From NCBI GenBank assembly GCA_030463445.1, contig JAQGFW010027464.1, forward strand, positions 1 to 31,223: a stretch of DNA of 31,223 bases. The letters are read 5' to 3'. Positions 1 to 7,331 of this stretch are shown here, piece after piece. Under the pieces are notes generated by a model, which saw only the letters and a program-made list of their open reading frames with translations, was not told the DNA's origin and searched no databases. The position numbers were made by a program, and so were the translations under genes. The stretch's first letter is position 1, and every line of letters starts with the position of its first letter. The DNA is from Euplotes aediculatus (lineage: Eukaryota; Ciliophora; Spirotrichea; Euplotida; Euplotidae).

Positions 1-1
1 A

Positions 2-1159
2 GCCAAGAGTCAGACTGCCACTTTACAGATTATTGATGGTATCCAAGAAATTAAATTGACCAATAGTGAACAACAAAAACGCTGGGATTGGGAAAATATC
101 CAAGCTTCATTGTTTAGGCTCAATATGAAAGTCTTAGGAATGTCGCAAATCCAGAGTGCGGGGGCTTTATTTATTAATGAAGGCAAAAATATACTCATTA
201 CATATCTGACTGCACGTGCGGTGATTGAGGGAGAAATGACACTCGGAATGATGCTTTCAGTGGGGTATATTCTTGGAATGTTAAATGGTCCTATCGAACA
301 ATTTATTCATTTTATCCAAGATTATCAAGATGCTAAATTGAGTTTGGCGAGGCTAAATGATATTCATAAAGTCGAAGACGAAGAACCCGAAGGCAAGCAA
401 AGGTTAGTGGAGTTGCCGATTGATAAAACGCTTATTTTCAATGGTGTATCTTTTAAATATCCAGGTACTACTCGAAATATTCTCGAAGATATAGACCTGA
501 TAATTCCGCAAGGTAAAACAACTGCTATTGTGGGCTCAAGCGGAAGTGGTAAAACTACAATTCTTAAATTATTGCTTAAATTCTACCAGCCACATAAAGG
601 ACAAATTGTTGTAGGTAATACTTATCTCAATAGCATAAATCATAATTTTTGGAGAAGTAAATGTGGCGTAGTTTTGCAAGATGGATTTGTTTTTTCGGAT
701 ACAATTGCTCGTAATATCGCCGTGGGTGAAGATTTTGTAGATTTACACCGACTCAATCATGCAGTCCATATTGCCAATATTATTGATTTTATCGAAAGTC
801 TTCCGCTTGGTTACAGTACAAAAATCGGAGCAGAAGGCAATGGGCTAAGCCAAGGTCAGAAACAACGATTACTTTTGGCTCGTGCAGTTTATAAAAATCC
901 TGAATACATATTTTTAGATGAAGCAACAAATGCACTCGATGCCAATAATGAGAAAGTAATCATGCAGAATCTTGATGAGTTTTTTGTAGGTCGAACAGTC
1001 GTTGTGGTGGCTCACCGCCTGAGTACCGTCAAAAATGCCGACCAAATCATCGTACTTGATAGAGGTAGAATCGTTGAGAAAGGCACTCACGAATATCTGA
1101 CCTCACTTCGGGGGAATTATTACGCCTTAGTGAAAAACCAATTAGAACTCGGAGCTTAA
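2..1159 (+). CDS. ABC exporter, 3' part (probable peptidase-containing bacteriocin/RiPP exporter)
   Basis: C-terminal part of a fused membrane/ATPase exporter; the reading frame is open to the left edge, so the gene begins outside the window. The first ~90 visible residues are the end of the transmembrane domain. The nucleotide-binding domain follows: Walker A GSSGSGKTT (nt 533-559), signature LSQGQ (nt 845-859), Walker B YIFLDEA (nt 905-925), then D-loop and H-loop (VVAHRLSTV). It would use ATP to move a substrate across the inner membrane. An HlyD gene 4 bp downstream, two GG-leader peptides and a TolC gene suggest a PCAT-type exporter whose N-terminal C39 peptidase trims the leaders; that domain lies outside the window, so this is inferred. 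TTG at 56 is an internal codon, not a likely start. Confidence 0.9.
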   Translation, partial: AKSQTATLQIIDGIQEIKLTNSEQQKRWDWENIQASLFRLNMKVLGMSQIQSAGALFINEGKNILITYLTARAVIEGEMTLGMMLSVGYILGMLNGPIEQFIHFIQDYQDAKLSLARLNDIHKVEDEEPEGKQRLVELPIDKTLIFNGVSFKYPGTTRNILEDIDLIIPQGKTTAIVGSSGSGKTTILKLLLKFYQPHKGQIVVGNTYLNSINHNFWRSKCGVVLQDGFVFSDTIARNIAVGEDFVDLHRLNHAVHIANIIDFIESLPLGYSTKIGAEGNGLSQGQKQRLLLARAVYKNPEYIFLDEATNALDANNEKVIMQNLDEFFVGRTVVVVAHRLSTVKNADQIIVLDRGRIVEKGTHEYLTSLRGNYYALVKNQLELGA

Positions 1160-1163
1160 ATTT

Positions 1164-2465
1164 ATGAATAAACCAGTAAATGATAAAGTATATCGTGAGT
1201 TACGGAGCGATTCGGTGCAAGAGATACTCAGTTATCGTCCTGTATGGTTAATCCGTTATGGTACTTCTCTGTTTTCGGTATTTTTTCTTTTACTCTTTGC
1301 TGGTACTTTTTTTATTAGTTTTCCAGACATAGTCAAAGGCACACTAAAACTTACCTCTTATGATATTCCGAAGGCAGTTGTCGCAAAATCTGGGGGTAAA
1401 ATCATGAAATTATTTGTTAAAGATAACTCAAAAGTAATACCAAATCAGGTTTTAGCTTATTTAGAATCAACCGCCAACCACGATGAAGTAATTGCACTCT
1501 CGGCACAATTAGCACAAGTCGAAAACGAAATTTCGGAAGGCAATTTTGATGCTCTTACCTCTCTCCCGAAATCAAATTATATGAATCTGGGCGAACTTCA
1601 ACCCAACTTTCAACAATTTCAGCAATCAAGTATTCAGTTACAAACAATGCTTTCAAATGGTTTTGGTAATCAGAAAAAAGAAATTTTGAGGAGAGAATTG
1701 CAGAACTCTAAGTATTCTGAATCGAAACTTATTGAGCAAAAACAAATTTATCAAAGAGATTATCAACTTGCCGAGAGGGAATTTGCCACTCAGCAACGCC
1801 TCGCTCGACAAGGGGTTATTTCGGCAAGTGATTTATCAAAAGAAGAAAGTAAGTTGCTGTCTAAACAGTTGGCAATCAAACAGATAGAATCTCAAATCAT
1901 TAATAATCAAGCTGAGCAAAGTGCTAAAAGTAAAGAATTGCTCGAACTCGACAAAAATCTTTATGAACAGAAAAATTATGCTTTTGAAGGACTCAAAACG
2001 CTGATAAGTGCGGTCAATCAATGGAAAGCTACTCACATCCTCTATGCTCCATCGGCTGGTTATGTTTTGTTTCAATCGAATATCCAAGAAAACCAAGTTA
2101 TTGCACAAAATCAAGATATATTTTATATTGGTAACGGAAAAAATAACTTGCCACTTGGACAGATTCAAATTGCACAAGATAATTTGGGGAAAGTTAAAAA
2201 CGGACAGAAAGTAATCATCAAATTTAATAGTTATCCCTCCGAAGAGTTCGGTACAATAGAAGGTATTGTTTCATCAATTTCTCAAATTCCAGAAAAAGAC
2301 AATACCTATTTAATTAGTGTTGGCTTACCAAATGGTTTAAAAACGAATTTTGGGAAACAGCTTAGTTTTAGAAATGGGATGTTGGCAAATGCTGATATTA
2401 TTACAGAAGATAAATCGCTGGCAGCAAAGATTCTGTATCAACTAAGAAGGGCTTTTCAGAGATAA
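1164..2465 (+). CDS. HlyD-family membrane fusion (periplasmic adaptor) protein
   Basis: 433 residues, the usual length for bacteriocin-exporter adaptors. Layout: short cytoplasmic N-terminus, one transmembrane helix at about residues 30-52, a biotinyl-lipoyl-like beta segment (about 70-95, with 'VVAKSGGKIMKLFVKDNSKV'), a long Gln/Glu/Lys-rich coiled coil (about 105-285) and a C-terminal beta-barrel ('APSAGYVLF' onward). It should link the inner-membrane ABC exporter to a TolC channel, for which the gene at 4133 is the obvious partner. It starts 4 bp after the ABC stop codon, so the two are co-transcribed and probably co-translated. Family assignment is firm; the substrate is inferred from neighbouring GG-leader peptides. 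Confidence 0.92.
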   Translation: MNKPVNDKVYRELRSDSVQEILSYRPVWLIRYGTSLFSVFFLLLFAGTFFISFPDIVKGTLKLTSYDIPKAVVAKSGGKIMKLFVKDNSKVIPNQVLAYLESTANHDEVIALSAQLAQVENEISEGNFDALTSLPKSNYMNLGELQPNFQQFQQSSIQLQTMLSNGFGNQKKEILRRELQNSKYSESKLIEQKQIYQRDYQLAEREFATQQRLARQGVISASDLSKEESKLLSKQLAIKQIESQIINNQAEQSAKSKELLELDKNLYEQKNYAFEGLKTLISAVNQWKATHILYAPSAGYVLFQSNIQENQVIAQNQDIFYIGNGKNNLPLGQIQIAQDNLGKVKNGQKVIIKFNSYPSEEFGTIEGIVSSISQIPEKDNTYLISVGLPNGLKTNFGKQLSFRNGMLANADIITEDKSLAAKILYQLRRAFQR

Positions 2466-2476
2466 TCTTGATTTTT

Positions 2477-3043
2477 ATGAATTTATGTGTTGATATTGCA
2501 AAAGAATACTATGAACTGAACATCGAAATTCGAGAAGAAATGACGAGTATGTTTCGTTTTTTATTATTCAAAAAAAATCAGTACATCCTCAAAAAAGATG
2601 ATGTTTGTAGTGGGGTTTATTTTGTAAGCAAAGGATGCTGCCGTACCTTTTTTATCAAAGACAAAAAAGATATTACGACAGCATTCCGTCTTGAAAACAA
2701 CATCGTTTGCTCAATCAATAGCTATATTACACAATCCCCATCCGAAGAGTATATTCAAGCCATCGAAGATACCGAATGTTATTTTTTGAAGTACACTGAC
2801 ATCAATAAACTTCTGTTGAAGTATGCCGAGTTCAATGTGTTTGTTCGGGTGGTCTATGAATCTTTATTGATTGACGAATCAAAAATGCTTAACGTCTTTC
2901 GTATGTTGAGTGCATTAGAGCGTTATGAATATTTTATGAGACACACCCCAAAAATCCTTCAAAGAGTGCCATTAGGCTACTTGGCATCATTTTTAGGAAT
3001 GAGCAGAGAAACTCTAAGCAGAATGAGAGGAAAAAAAATATAA
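2477..3043 (+). CDS. Crp/Fnr-family transcriptional regulator
   Basis: 188 residues from the ATG at 2477; a TTG three codons earlier (2468) is a weaker start. The N-terminal half is a cyclic-nucleotide-binding-like beta-roll ('LKKDDVCSGVYFVSKGCCRTFF'-type segment around residues 38-60), followed by a long dimer helix and a C-terminal winged HTH ending 'LGMSRETLSRMRGKK', typical of the many small Bacteroidota Crp-like regulators whose ligand is unknown. It lies 11 bp behind the HlyD gene in the same operon, so it is probably the local regulator of the peptide locus. The palindrome overlapping the -33 region of the precursor promoter (3927-3950) is a plausible but untested target. A strong hairpin sits at its stop codon. 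Confidence 0.88.
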   Translation: MNLCVDIAKEYYELNIEIREEMTSMFRFLLFKKNQYILKKDDVCSGVYFVSKGCCRTFFIKDKKDITTAFRLENNIVCSINSYITQSPSEEYIQAIEDTECYFLKYTDINKLLLKYAEFNVFVRVVYESLLIDESKMLNVFRMLSALERYEYFMRHTPKILQRVPLGYLASFLGMSRETLSRMRGKKI

Positions 3044-3078
3044 GAATCTATCATACTAAACCTAATATGATAGATTCT
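3043..3078. terminator. Bidirectional terminator-like hairpin
   Basis: Perfect 13-bp inverted repeat: AGAATCTATCATA at 3043-3055 and its complement at 3066-3078, with a 10-nt loop. It starts in the last base of the Crp-like gene's stop codon and lies 20 bp from the end of the convergent peptide gene, so it may stop transcription from both sides. There is no long T-run on either strand. Confidence 0.6.
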
Positions 3079-3098
3079 ACTCGGTTATTTACCTCAAA

Positions 3099-3326
3099 TT
3101 ATTGGCCAGTAGAAGTTGTGAATTTTGGTTTGCAACTTGTAGTCGGAGGCTTGCAAGTTGGCGGAGGAGTACAAGTTTTAGGTGGTGTGTAACAATTGTT
3201 TGGTTTTGGCTGACAATTATATGTGTTCTTAGAATATCCCCACCAAGAGAATAAACCAAATGTACCACCTTTTACTTCTTCTGAATTAACGATTTCGTCT
3301 GATGAAAAACTGTCTAATGATTTCAT
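3099..3326 (-). CDS. Double-glycine leader peptide precursor 1 (Cys/Pro/Thr-rich core)
   Basis: 75-residue small protein. The start is taken at the ATG whose first base is 3326, because the resulting leader (MKSLDSFSSDEI...VKGG, residues 1-21) matches the second precursor nearly position for position; a GTG 24 bp upstream would add eight residues. The leader is acidic and ends in GG, the classic cleavage site for C39-peptidase ABC exporters. The predicted core is 54 residues, opens with TFGLFSWWGYSK and continues as a Pro/Thr/Lys-rich chain with five cysteines (38, 45, 52, 58, 65). Such a core suits disulfide, thioether or glycosyl modification, but nothing in the sequence says which. The product and its activity are unknown; precursor status is inferred from leader plus exporter. 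Confidence 0.8.
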   Translation of the reverse strand: MKSLDSFSSDEIVNSEEVKGGTFGLFSWWGYSKNTYNCQPKPNNCYTPPKTCTPPPTCKPPTTSCKPKFTTSTGQ

Positions 3327-3458
3327 GATAATTTTTATTTTTAGATTCACTCAAAAATTTATAAAGTACTCAATAGCAACTAAGTAAATGAGTTTGATTC
3401 TCAACTATTTTTAAAAACTTGTGTGAAATATATTATTGGTGTGATTTTTGCAAGTCTT

Positions 3459-3499
3459 TTATTACAGTACTCAAACTTTTGGCATGAGTACTGTAATAA
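3459..3499. terminator. Perfect 15-bp hairpin between the two peptide genes
   Basis: Arms at 3459-3473 (core ATTACAGTACTCA) and 3485-3499 are exactly complementary, with an 11-nt loop. It lies downstream of precursor 2 and upstream of precursor 1 on the minus strand. The minus-strand tail after the stem is only four A's, with no T-run, so it is either a weak terminator, an attenuator that sets the ratio of the two peptides, or an RNA processing/stability element. Confidence 0.55.
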
Positions 3500-3575
3500 T
3501 TAGTCAACTAATTCTAAGTCGTTATCTGAGTCCGATTGGGCTTAAATAATGTCGCTTTGAAACCAATATAAATTC

Positions 3576-3833
3576 TTAGCATTTTCCGAAAGAAAAACTA
3601 AAAGAGAATTTGATTACAGGTTTACAAACTGGTGCCGGTGTACAATTAGCTGGGGGACAAGGATTTGAGTACCCTCCTGTGTTGCACGATGGCGGTGGAG
3701 GCGTATAGCAAGGATTTGGAGCCGGTGTGTAGCATTTATTTTTTGTCAATAAAGACAATAATCCAAATGTACCACCTTTCACATCTTCTGAGTTTTGTAC
3801 CTCAAAAGACGAAAAATTGTCAAGAGTTTTCAT
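3576..3833 (-). CDS. Double-glycine leader peptide precursor 2 (Cys/Pro-rich core)
   Basis: 85 residues from an ATG at 3833. Leader MKTLDNFSSFEV...VKGG (residues 1-21) is homologous to that of the neighbouring precursor and ends in the same GG-TFGL junction. The 64-residue core contains seven cysteines (34, 42, 50, 59, 64, 70, 85), repeated CYTP motifs, many prolines, and ends in an alternating Phe-Ser stretch closing with GKC. The leaders are conserved while the cores diverge after TFGL, as expected for paralogous RiPP or bacteriocin precursors sharing one export/maturation system. A TAnnTTTG promoter lies upstream (3908-3938). No homologue of the core is recognised, so function is left open. 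Confidence 0.8.
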   Translation of the reverse strand: MKTLDNFSSFEVQNSEDVKGGTFGLLSLLTKNKCYTPAPNPCYTPPPPSCNTGGYSNPCPPANCTPAPVCKPVIKFSFSFSFGKC

Positions 3834-3862
3834 TCAATAGTTAGATTTATAAGGTTCACAAT

Positions 3863-3899
3863 TCTTAGCTATCTTTTCACTCAATAGTGATAACTAAGA
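3863..3899 (-). promoter_or_regulatory. Imperfect hairpin in the leader of precursor 2
   Basis: TCTTAGCTAT (3863-3872) pairs with ATAACTAAGA (3890-3899) with one mismatch, and CACT/AGTG pair inside it. It occupies most of the predicted 5' untranslated region of the precursor-2 transcript, so it could influence translation or mRNA stability, or be a regulator site. Confidence 0.4.
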
Positions 3900-3907
3900 T
3901 ACTCCAA

Positions 3908-3938
3908 CAAAAATAATACTGTTTAAGTACAAAGTCAA
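3908..3938 (-). promoter_or_regulatory. Bacteroidota-type promoter of precursor 2
   Basis: On the minus strand a perfect -7 element TATTTTTG (plus 3908-3915, fitting TAnnTTTG) is preceded, at 20 bp, by a -33 TTG (plus 3936-3938). Transcription would start near 3901, giving a leader of about 67 nt before the ATG at 3833. The match to the known Bacteroidota consensus is good; promoter activity is inferred. Confidence 0.6.
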
Positions 3939-3950
3939 TTCACTTTGTAC
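3927..3950. promoter_or_regulatory. Palindromic operator candidate over the -33 element
   Basis: Perfect 9-bp inverted repeat GTACAAAGT (3927-3935) / ACTTTGTAC (3942-3950) with a 6-nt spacer. It covers the -33 TTG of the precursor-2 promoter and lies in the divergent region before tolC, where a dimeric regulator would act. The Crp-like protein of the same locus is the natural candidate, but the half-sites are not the canonical CRP/FNR ones. Confidence 0.5.
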
Positions 3951-4023
3951 CATTTTGACTTATATCAAAAAAAAAGATATTGTTATTAAACGGCATAGTT
4001 TTTGCTTAAATTTTAAACAAAAA

Positions 4024-4100
4024 GAGAAGAATTCAGGCAAGTCATTACCATTTTAAAGGTATTTGGTTAAGCTTGTTGTAAACCCTGTGCTATCCTTCTC
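4024..4100 (+). promoter_or_regulatory. Nested stem structure in the tolC 5' leader
   Basis: Four helices nest in order: GAGAAG 4024-4029 with CTTCTC 4095-4100, CAGG 4034-4037 with CCTG 4084-4087, CAAG 4038-4041 with CTTG 4072-4075, and TACC 4046-4049 with GGTA 4058-4061. It ends 32 nt before the start codon. No known riboswitch signature was recognised; the helices are short, so this is tentative. Confidence 0.25.
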
Positions 4101-4132
4101 AAAGGTTCGTTTTTGTATCTATAAATACCTCC

Positions 4133-5578
4133 ATGAAACAATCTATATTATATTATAGCATACTGTTTACTTTATGGATTTCATTTGTTACTGCACAATC
4201 TACAAAAACACTAACACTCCAAGATTGTATTGCAAAAGCCATTGCTAATAACTTACAATCAAAACAAGACCGTTTGAAAACCCAAGAAAGTCAGACTCGT
4301 CTATCTTCTACAAAGTACAGAAAGCTACCTACTGTTGATGGTTCTTTGGCTCAGAATTTTGCCACTGGTCGTATCATTGACCCATTTACAAATATTATTA
4401 CAAATCAGAATACCAATTATCAAAATTGGGGTATTAGTTCATCGGTTTTGTTGTATGATGGAGGTCAGTTTCAGAATAATCTAAAAACAAATGATTTAGA
4501 AATCAAATTGAATCAGCATGGGCAAAGTCTTACTGAAGAAAACATCAAACTAAAAGTCATTGAACTGTTTTTTAAAATATTAAATTCCAAAGAGCAATTA
4601 GAGAGTATTATTAAACAATCTGAAAATTCTAAAATACAATACCGGAGGTTTGAGGTTTTATCGAAAGAAGGTGTTGCTTCAAAATCGGCTTTGCTTGATT
4701 TACAAGCCCAGATAGCAGGCGAAGAACTCACGATTGCCAATGCTGAGAGTGCCTTAGATTATGCTAAAACCGAATTGATTCAATTGATAAATGATGGTTC
4801 TACAAAAATCGAAATTGATTCAAAACCATTTGTACAAACCAAAATAGAAGATTACAAATATCCTCTCAATGCTATTATTCAGCAAGCAATTAATAGCCAG
4901 CCTGATGTAAATATTGCCAGAACACAAATCGAAATCTCAAAGGTAGGAGTTCAGTTGGCACAGCTTTCTAATAGACCAAGTATCTTTGCGAACCTAAATG
5001 TAGGAACAAATTATTCGAGTGCAGCACCCTCTCAACAGTTTATTGCAGATGGAAAACCTTCGAACATCGTTGAGATAAAATCAAACGATTTTGTGATGAT
5101 AAACGGGCAGCGACAAAACGTGGTTAGGCTTAATGAGGTGCCAAGTGGAAAATTTAGACAATTAGGGTATTTTGGACAATTAGGTTATAATTTAAGTGGG
5201 ATTTTGGGCGTAAATTTGCGTGTACCAATTTTTAATGCATTTGATACCAGAATCCGAACTCAACAAGCTAACTTGACCCGTTTGAGAGCCGAAAATGAGT
5301 TTTCGATTATACAACAACAGCTCAAAAATACGGTTGAGTTGGCATTTAAGAATATGCAAGCGGCTTATCGTCAGTATCAGCTTACGACACGACAACTATC
5401 GGTTTTAGAAGCAGCTTTTGAGCTTACTAAAAAACGTTTTGAAGAGGGGGATATGAATTCGCTCGAATATACGATTGCAAAAAACAATATTGATAAGGTC
5501 CGGATTGATTTGATTCAGGCAAAATATAATTATATTTTTCGAACTAAAATCTTAGACTTCTATGCTGACCGAATTTAG
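4133..5578 (+). CDS. TolC-family outer membrane efflux/secretion channel
   Basis: 481 residues with a signal peptide (hydrophobic residues about 5-19, cleavage after ...VTAQ). The mature part shows the two-fold TolC layout: long helical segments with Gln/Leu heptad character (about 35-65, 120-240, 365-470) and beta-strand-forming segments between them. It is expected to trimerise in the outer membrane and dock with an HlyD adaptor. No other adaptor is nearby, so it most likely completes the ABC/HlyD exporter encoded at 2-2465. It has its own upstream region rather than sharing the exporter operon, because the two precursor genes lie in between on the opposite strand. Its last 27 bp overlap the end of the convergent gene at 5552. 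Confidence 0.9.
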   Translation: MKQSILYYSILFTLWISFVTAQSTKTLTLQDCIAKAIANNLQSKQDRLKTQESQTRLSSTKYRKLPTVDGSLAQNFATGRIIDPFTNIITNQNTNYQNWGISSSVLLYDGGQFQNNLKTNDLEIKLNQHGQSLTEENIKLKVIELFFKILNSKEQLESIIKQSENSKIQYRRFEVLSKEGVASKSALLDLQAQIAGEELTIANAESALDYAKTELIQLINDGSTKIEIDSKPFVQTKIEDYKYPLNAIIQQAINSQPDVNIARTQIEISKVGVQLAQLSNRPSIFANLNVGTNYSSAAPSQQFIADGKPSNIVEIKSNDFVMINGQRQNVVRLNEVPSGKFRQLGYFGQLGYNLSGILGVNLRVPIFNAFDTRIRTQQANLTRLRAENEFSIIQQQLKNTVELAFKNMQAAYRQYQLTTRQLSVLEAAFELTKKRFEEGDMNSLEYTIAKNNIDKVRIDLIQAKYNYIFRTKILDFYADRI

Positions 5579-6301
5579 AACAGCGTATGTGGTATTTGCC
5601 AAGACGGTACTATAATTTCTGATTTCGAGTATTTGTGTGATTGATTCGAGTAATAACATAAACGAACTTGTTTTAAGAAATTCGGAAGAATCCTCTATCC
5701 AATCCATTACCCAGCTTTGGGTGTCTTCATCTTTTTCGATTGATTGAATCTCCTTGAAAAAAACGATAAGTTGAGCTTGTGCTTGGTCGACTGTGTTATT
5801 AAAAAGCTTTGCTAATTCATTTAAAATTTGATTTTTATTGGCTCGAATAAGTGCTATAAAACTGAGCTGAATCGCCAAATTGATTCGGTTTTTTTCTTCA
5901 ATAAAAAAAGCGTTATAATTTAATGCCGAAATAATGGTATTTGATAATTGGCAAATAAAATTGTGAAAAAATTCGTTTTGTATAATGAAATCTGAATGAG
6001 ATTGAATATTTGAGAAACGATAAACCGAGTTTTGCGGTGCGTTATCAAACAATGGGTCTTGCGATTCGGTTTCTGCGAATATTGGTAGCTGTTTTACAAA
6101 TTCTTCAAGGTCAGATAATTGATTTGTAGAAATTTCTCTTGAAAAAACTTTTAGATGAGAGCCTCTCTCTGAACTAAAAAAGAAGAAAAATTGAGAGGGT
6201 CCAAATACCTCTTTGACTAACTTCAATGTCGGTTTCCAATTTTGTTTCTCCGTAAAAATGGCTATTCCCTCAAAATGATAGGCCGTAAATAATGTTTTCA
6301 T
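5552..6301 (-). CDS. Possible stand-alone SpaB_C-like (thiopeptide/lanthipeptide-type) RiPP biosynthesis protein
   Basis: 249 residues, no signal peptide or membrane segment. Residues 38-55 (FFFFFSSERGSHLKVFSR) resemble the hallmark 'WFFIRY.D.G.HLRLR' strand of the SpaB_C/Lant_dehydr_C domain, which in LanB enzymes removes glutamyl groups to form dehydroamino acids. A later segment 'FIIQNEFFHNFICQLSNTI' and a helical C-terminus also fit the domain's layout and length. The start ATG (6301-6299) overlaps the TGA of the upstream glycosyltransferase gene (ATGA), so the two are translationally coupled. No LanB N-terminal glutamylation domain is visible in the window; it may lie outside, or this protein may do something else. 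Assignment is by motif resemblance only and remains uncertain. Confidence 0.45.
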   Translation of the reverse strand: MKTLFTAYHFEGIAIFTEKQNWKPTLKLVKEVFGPSQFFFFFSSERGSHLKVFSREISTNQLSDLEEFVKQLPIFAETESQDPLFDNAPQNSVYRFSNIQSHSDFIIQNEFFHNFICQLSNTIISALNYNAFFIEEKNRINLAIQLSFIALIRANKNQILNELAKLFNNTVDQAQAQLIVFFKEIQSIEKDEDTQSWVMDWIEDSSEFLKTSSFMLLLESITQILEIRNYSTVLANTTYAVLNSVSIEV

Positions 6302-7296
6302 GACAATATGATAGGATTTTGGTAATCAAAATTTTTATAAACAACACCTTTACCAAACCCATCTGGATTAATTATTTTGGGGATAATCGCCCGATTATCA
6401 AAGTATATTTTTTTATTTTTTAATTGGGAGTAGAAATGGATTAAATCAATTCGTAGGTTTTCATCCGTAATCTCTTGGAAATTCCTAAAATCATCAGGCT
6501 GATAAATGCTTGTTGTAGTAGTGTTTTCGATGATTGTATATCTATTCAAAACCTCTATCGGTAGTATTTTTTTATTGTTATTATCCTTAAAATCGAATAT
6601 ACTGTCTTTGATTTTGATAGATTCAAAACTGCCATCTTTGTATATAAAATGCAATCGAGCTTGATTAAAACTGACTTTTTCGGAAAAAATCGTAGCGATT
6701 TGATTAAAAAAACGTTCATTTTTGATTCTTTCATTTGTATCGTGTGTAATTACCCTCAAAAACGCCGAATCGTCATAATTTACCTCAACTCTTTTTAAAT
6801 TTCTAATTCGATTTTTGAAATCAGTATCTTCAAATCCATAACCTTCGATAGCTTCATCATAACCATTTACTTGATAAAAATCTTCTTTTGTGAATGCAAT
6901 CTTTCCAAAAGTATCAGATAGGGCATTTGGATGAGGACAAACATAGCTGTTTTTATTGCGGCTGAATACATTTCGTAGAAACAAAACAAAGCCATCACCT
7001 ACAAAATTATCAGCATCGAGATTTACCAAAATATTCCCTTCAGCAAGTCTGAAAACCATGTTTCGAGAATGACTACGATTATAGAATTGTGGCTCAGAAG
7101 TACGAAAATAAACGACTTTCTGACTAAATTTTGAGATATTGTCTCGCATCCAGTTTTCTAAGCCATCGTTCGAATTATAATCCAAGATAATAAACTCAAT
7201 ATCTATCTCACTTTGATAATGTGACAAATTACCTATCAGCGTTTCCTGCAGGTGATAAAGCCGATTCATCACGGTTGTGCAAAAAGAGATTTTCAT
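6298..7296 (-). CDS. GT2 (GT-A) glycosyltransferase with galactosyltransferase-like C-terminal motif
   Basis: 332 residues from the ATG at 7296; this start gives the canonical GT2 opening MKISFCTTVMNR, while a TTG 36 bp upstream would sit inside a terminator. A GT-A nucleotide-sugar fold is visible: 'IEFIILDYNSNDG' (about 34-45), the metal-binding DxD in NLDADN (92-97), and 'GYDEAIEGYGFEDTDF' (145-160), the acceptor/catalytic region typical of Glyco_transf_7C proteins. No membrane segment, so it is cytosolic and acts before export. It is coupled by a 4-bp overlap to the SpaB_C-like gene. In glycocin clusters such as that of sublancin, a GT2 enzyme glycosylates a Cys or Ser of a GG-leader peptide; the same role is inferred here. 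Alternatively it could modify a surface glycan. Confidence 0.82.
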   Translation of the reverse strand: MKISFCTTVMNRLYHLQETLIGNLSHYQSEIDIEFIILDYNSNDGLENWMRDNISKFSQKVVYFRTSEPQFYNRSHSRNMVFRLAEGNILVNLDADNFVGDGFVLFLRNVFSRNKNSYVCPHPNALSDTFGKIAFTKEDFYQVNGYDEAIEGYGFEDTDFKNRIRNLKRVEVNYDDSAFLRVITHDTNERIKNERFFNQIATIFSEKVSFNQARLHFIYKDGSFESIKIKDSIFDFKDNNNKKILPIEVLNRYTIIENTTTTSIYQPDDFRNFQEITDENLRIDLIHFYSQLKNKKIYFDNRAIIPKIINPDGFGKGVVYKNFDYQNPIILS

Positions 7297-7331
7297 GAAC
7301 TTTATAAGGTTACTCAATAGATATTTATGCA

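Noticed and set aside
3980-4004. Possible promoter TTG...TAGTTTTTG before tolC
   Set aside because: The -7 box has one extra base and the spacing to TTG is only 13 bp, so it does not fit the TAnnTTTG consensus.
4024-4130. tRNA-like or riboswitch gene upstream of tolC
   Set aside because: No T-loop consensus, no seven-base-pair acceptor stem and no known aptamer core; kept only as a tentative structured leader.
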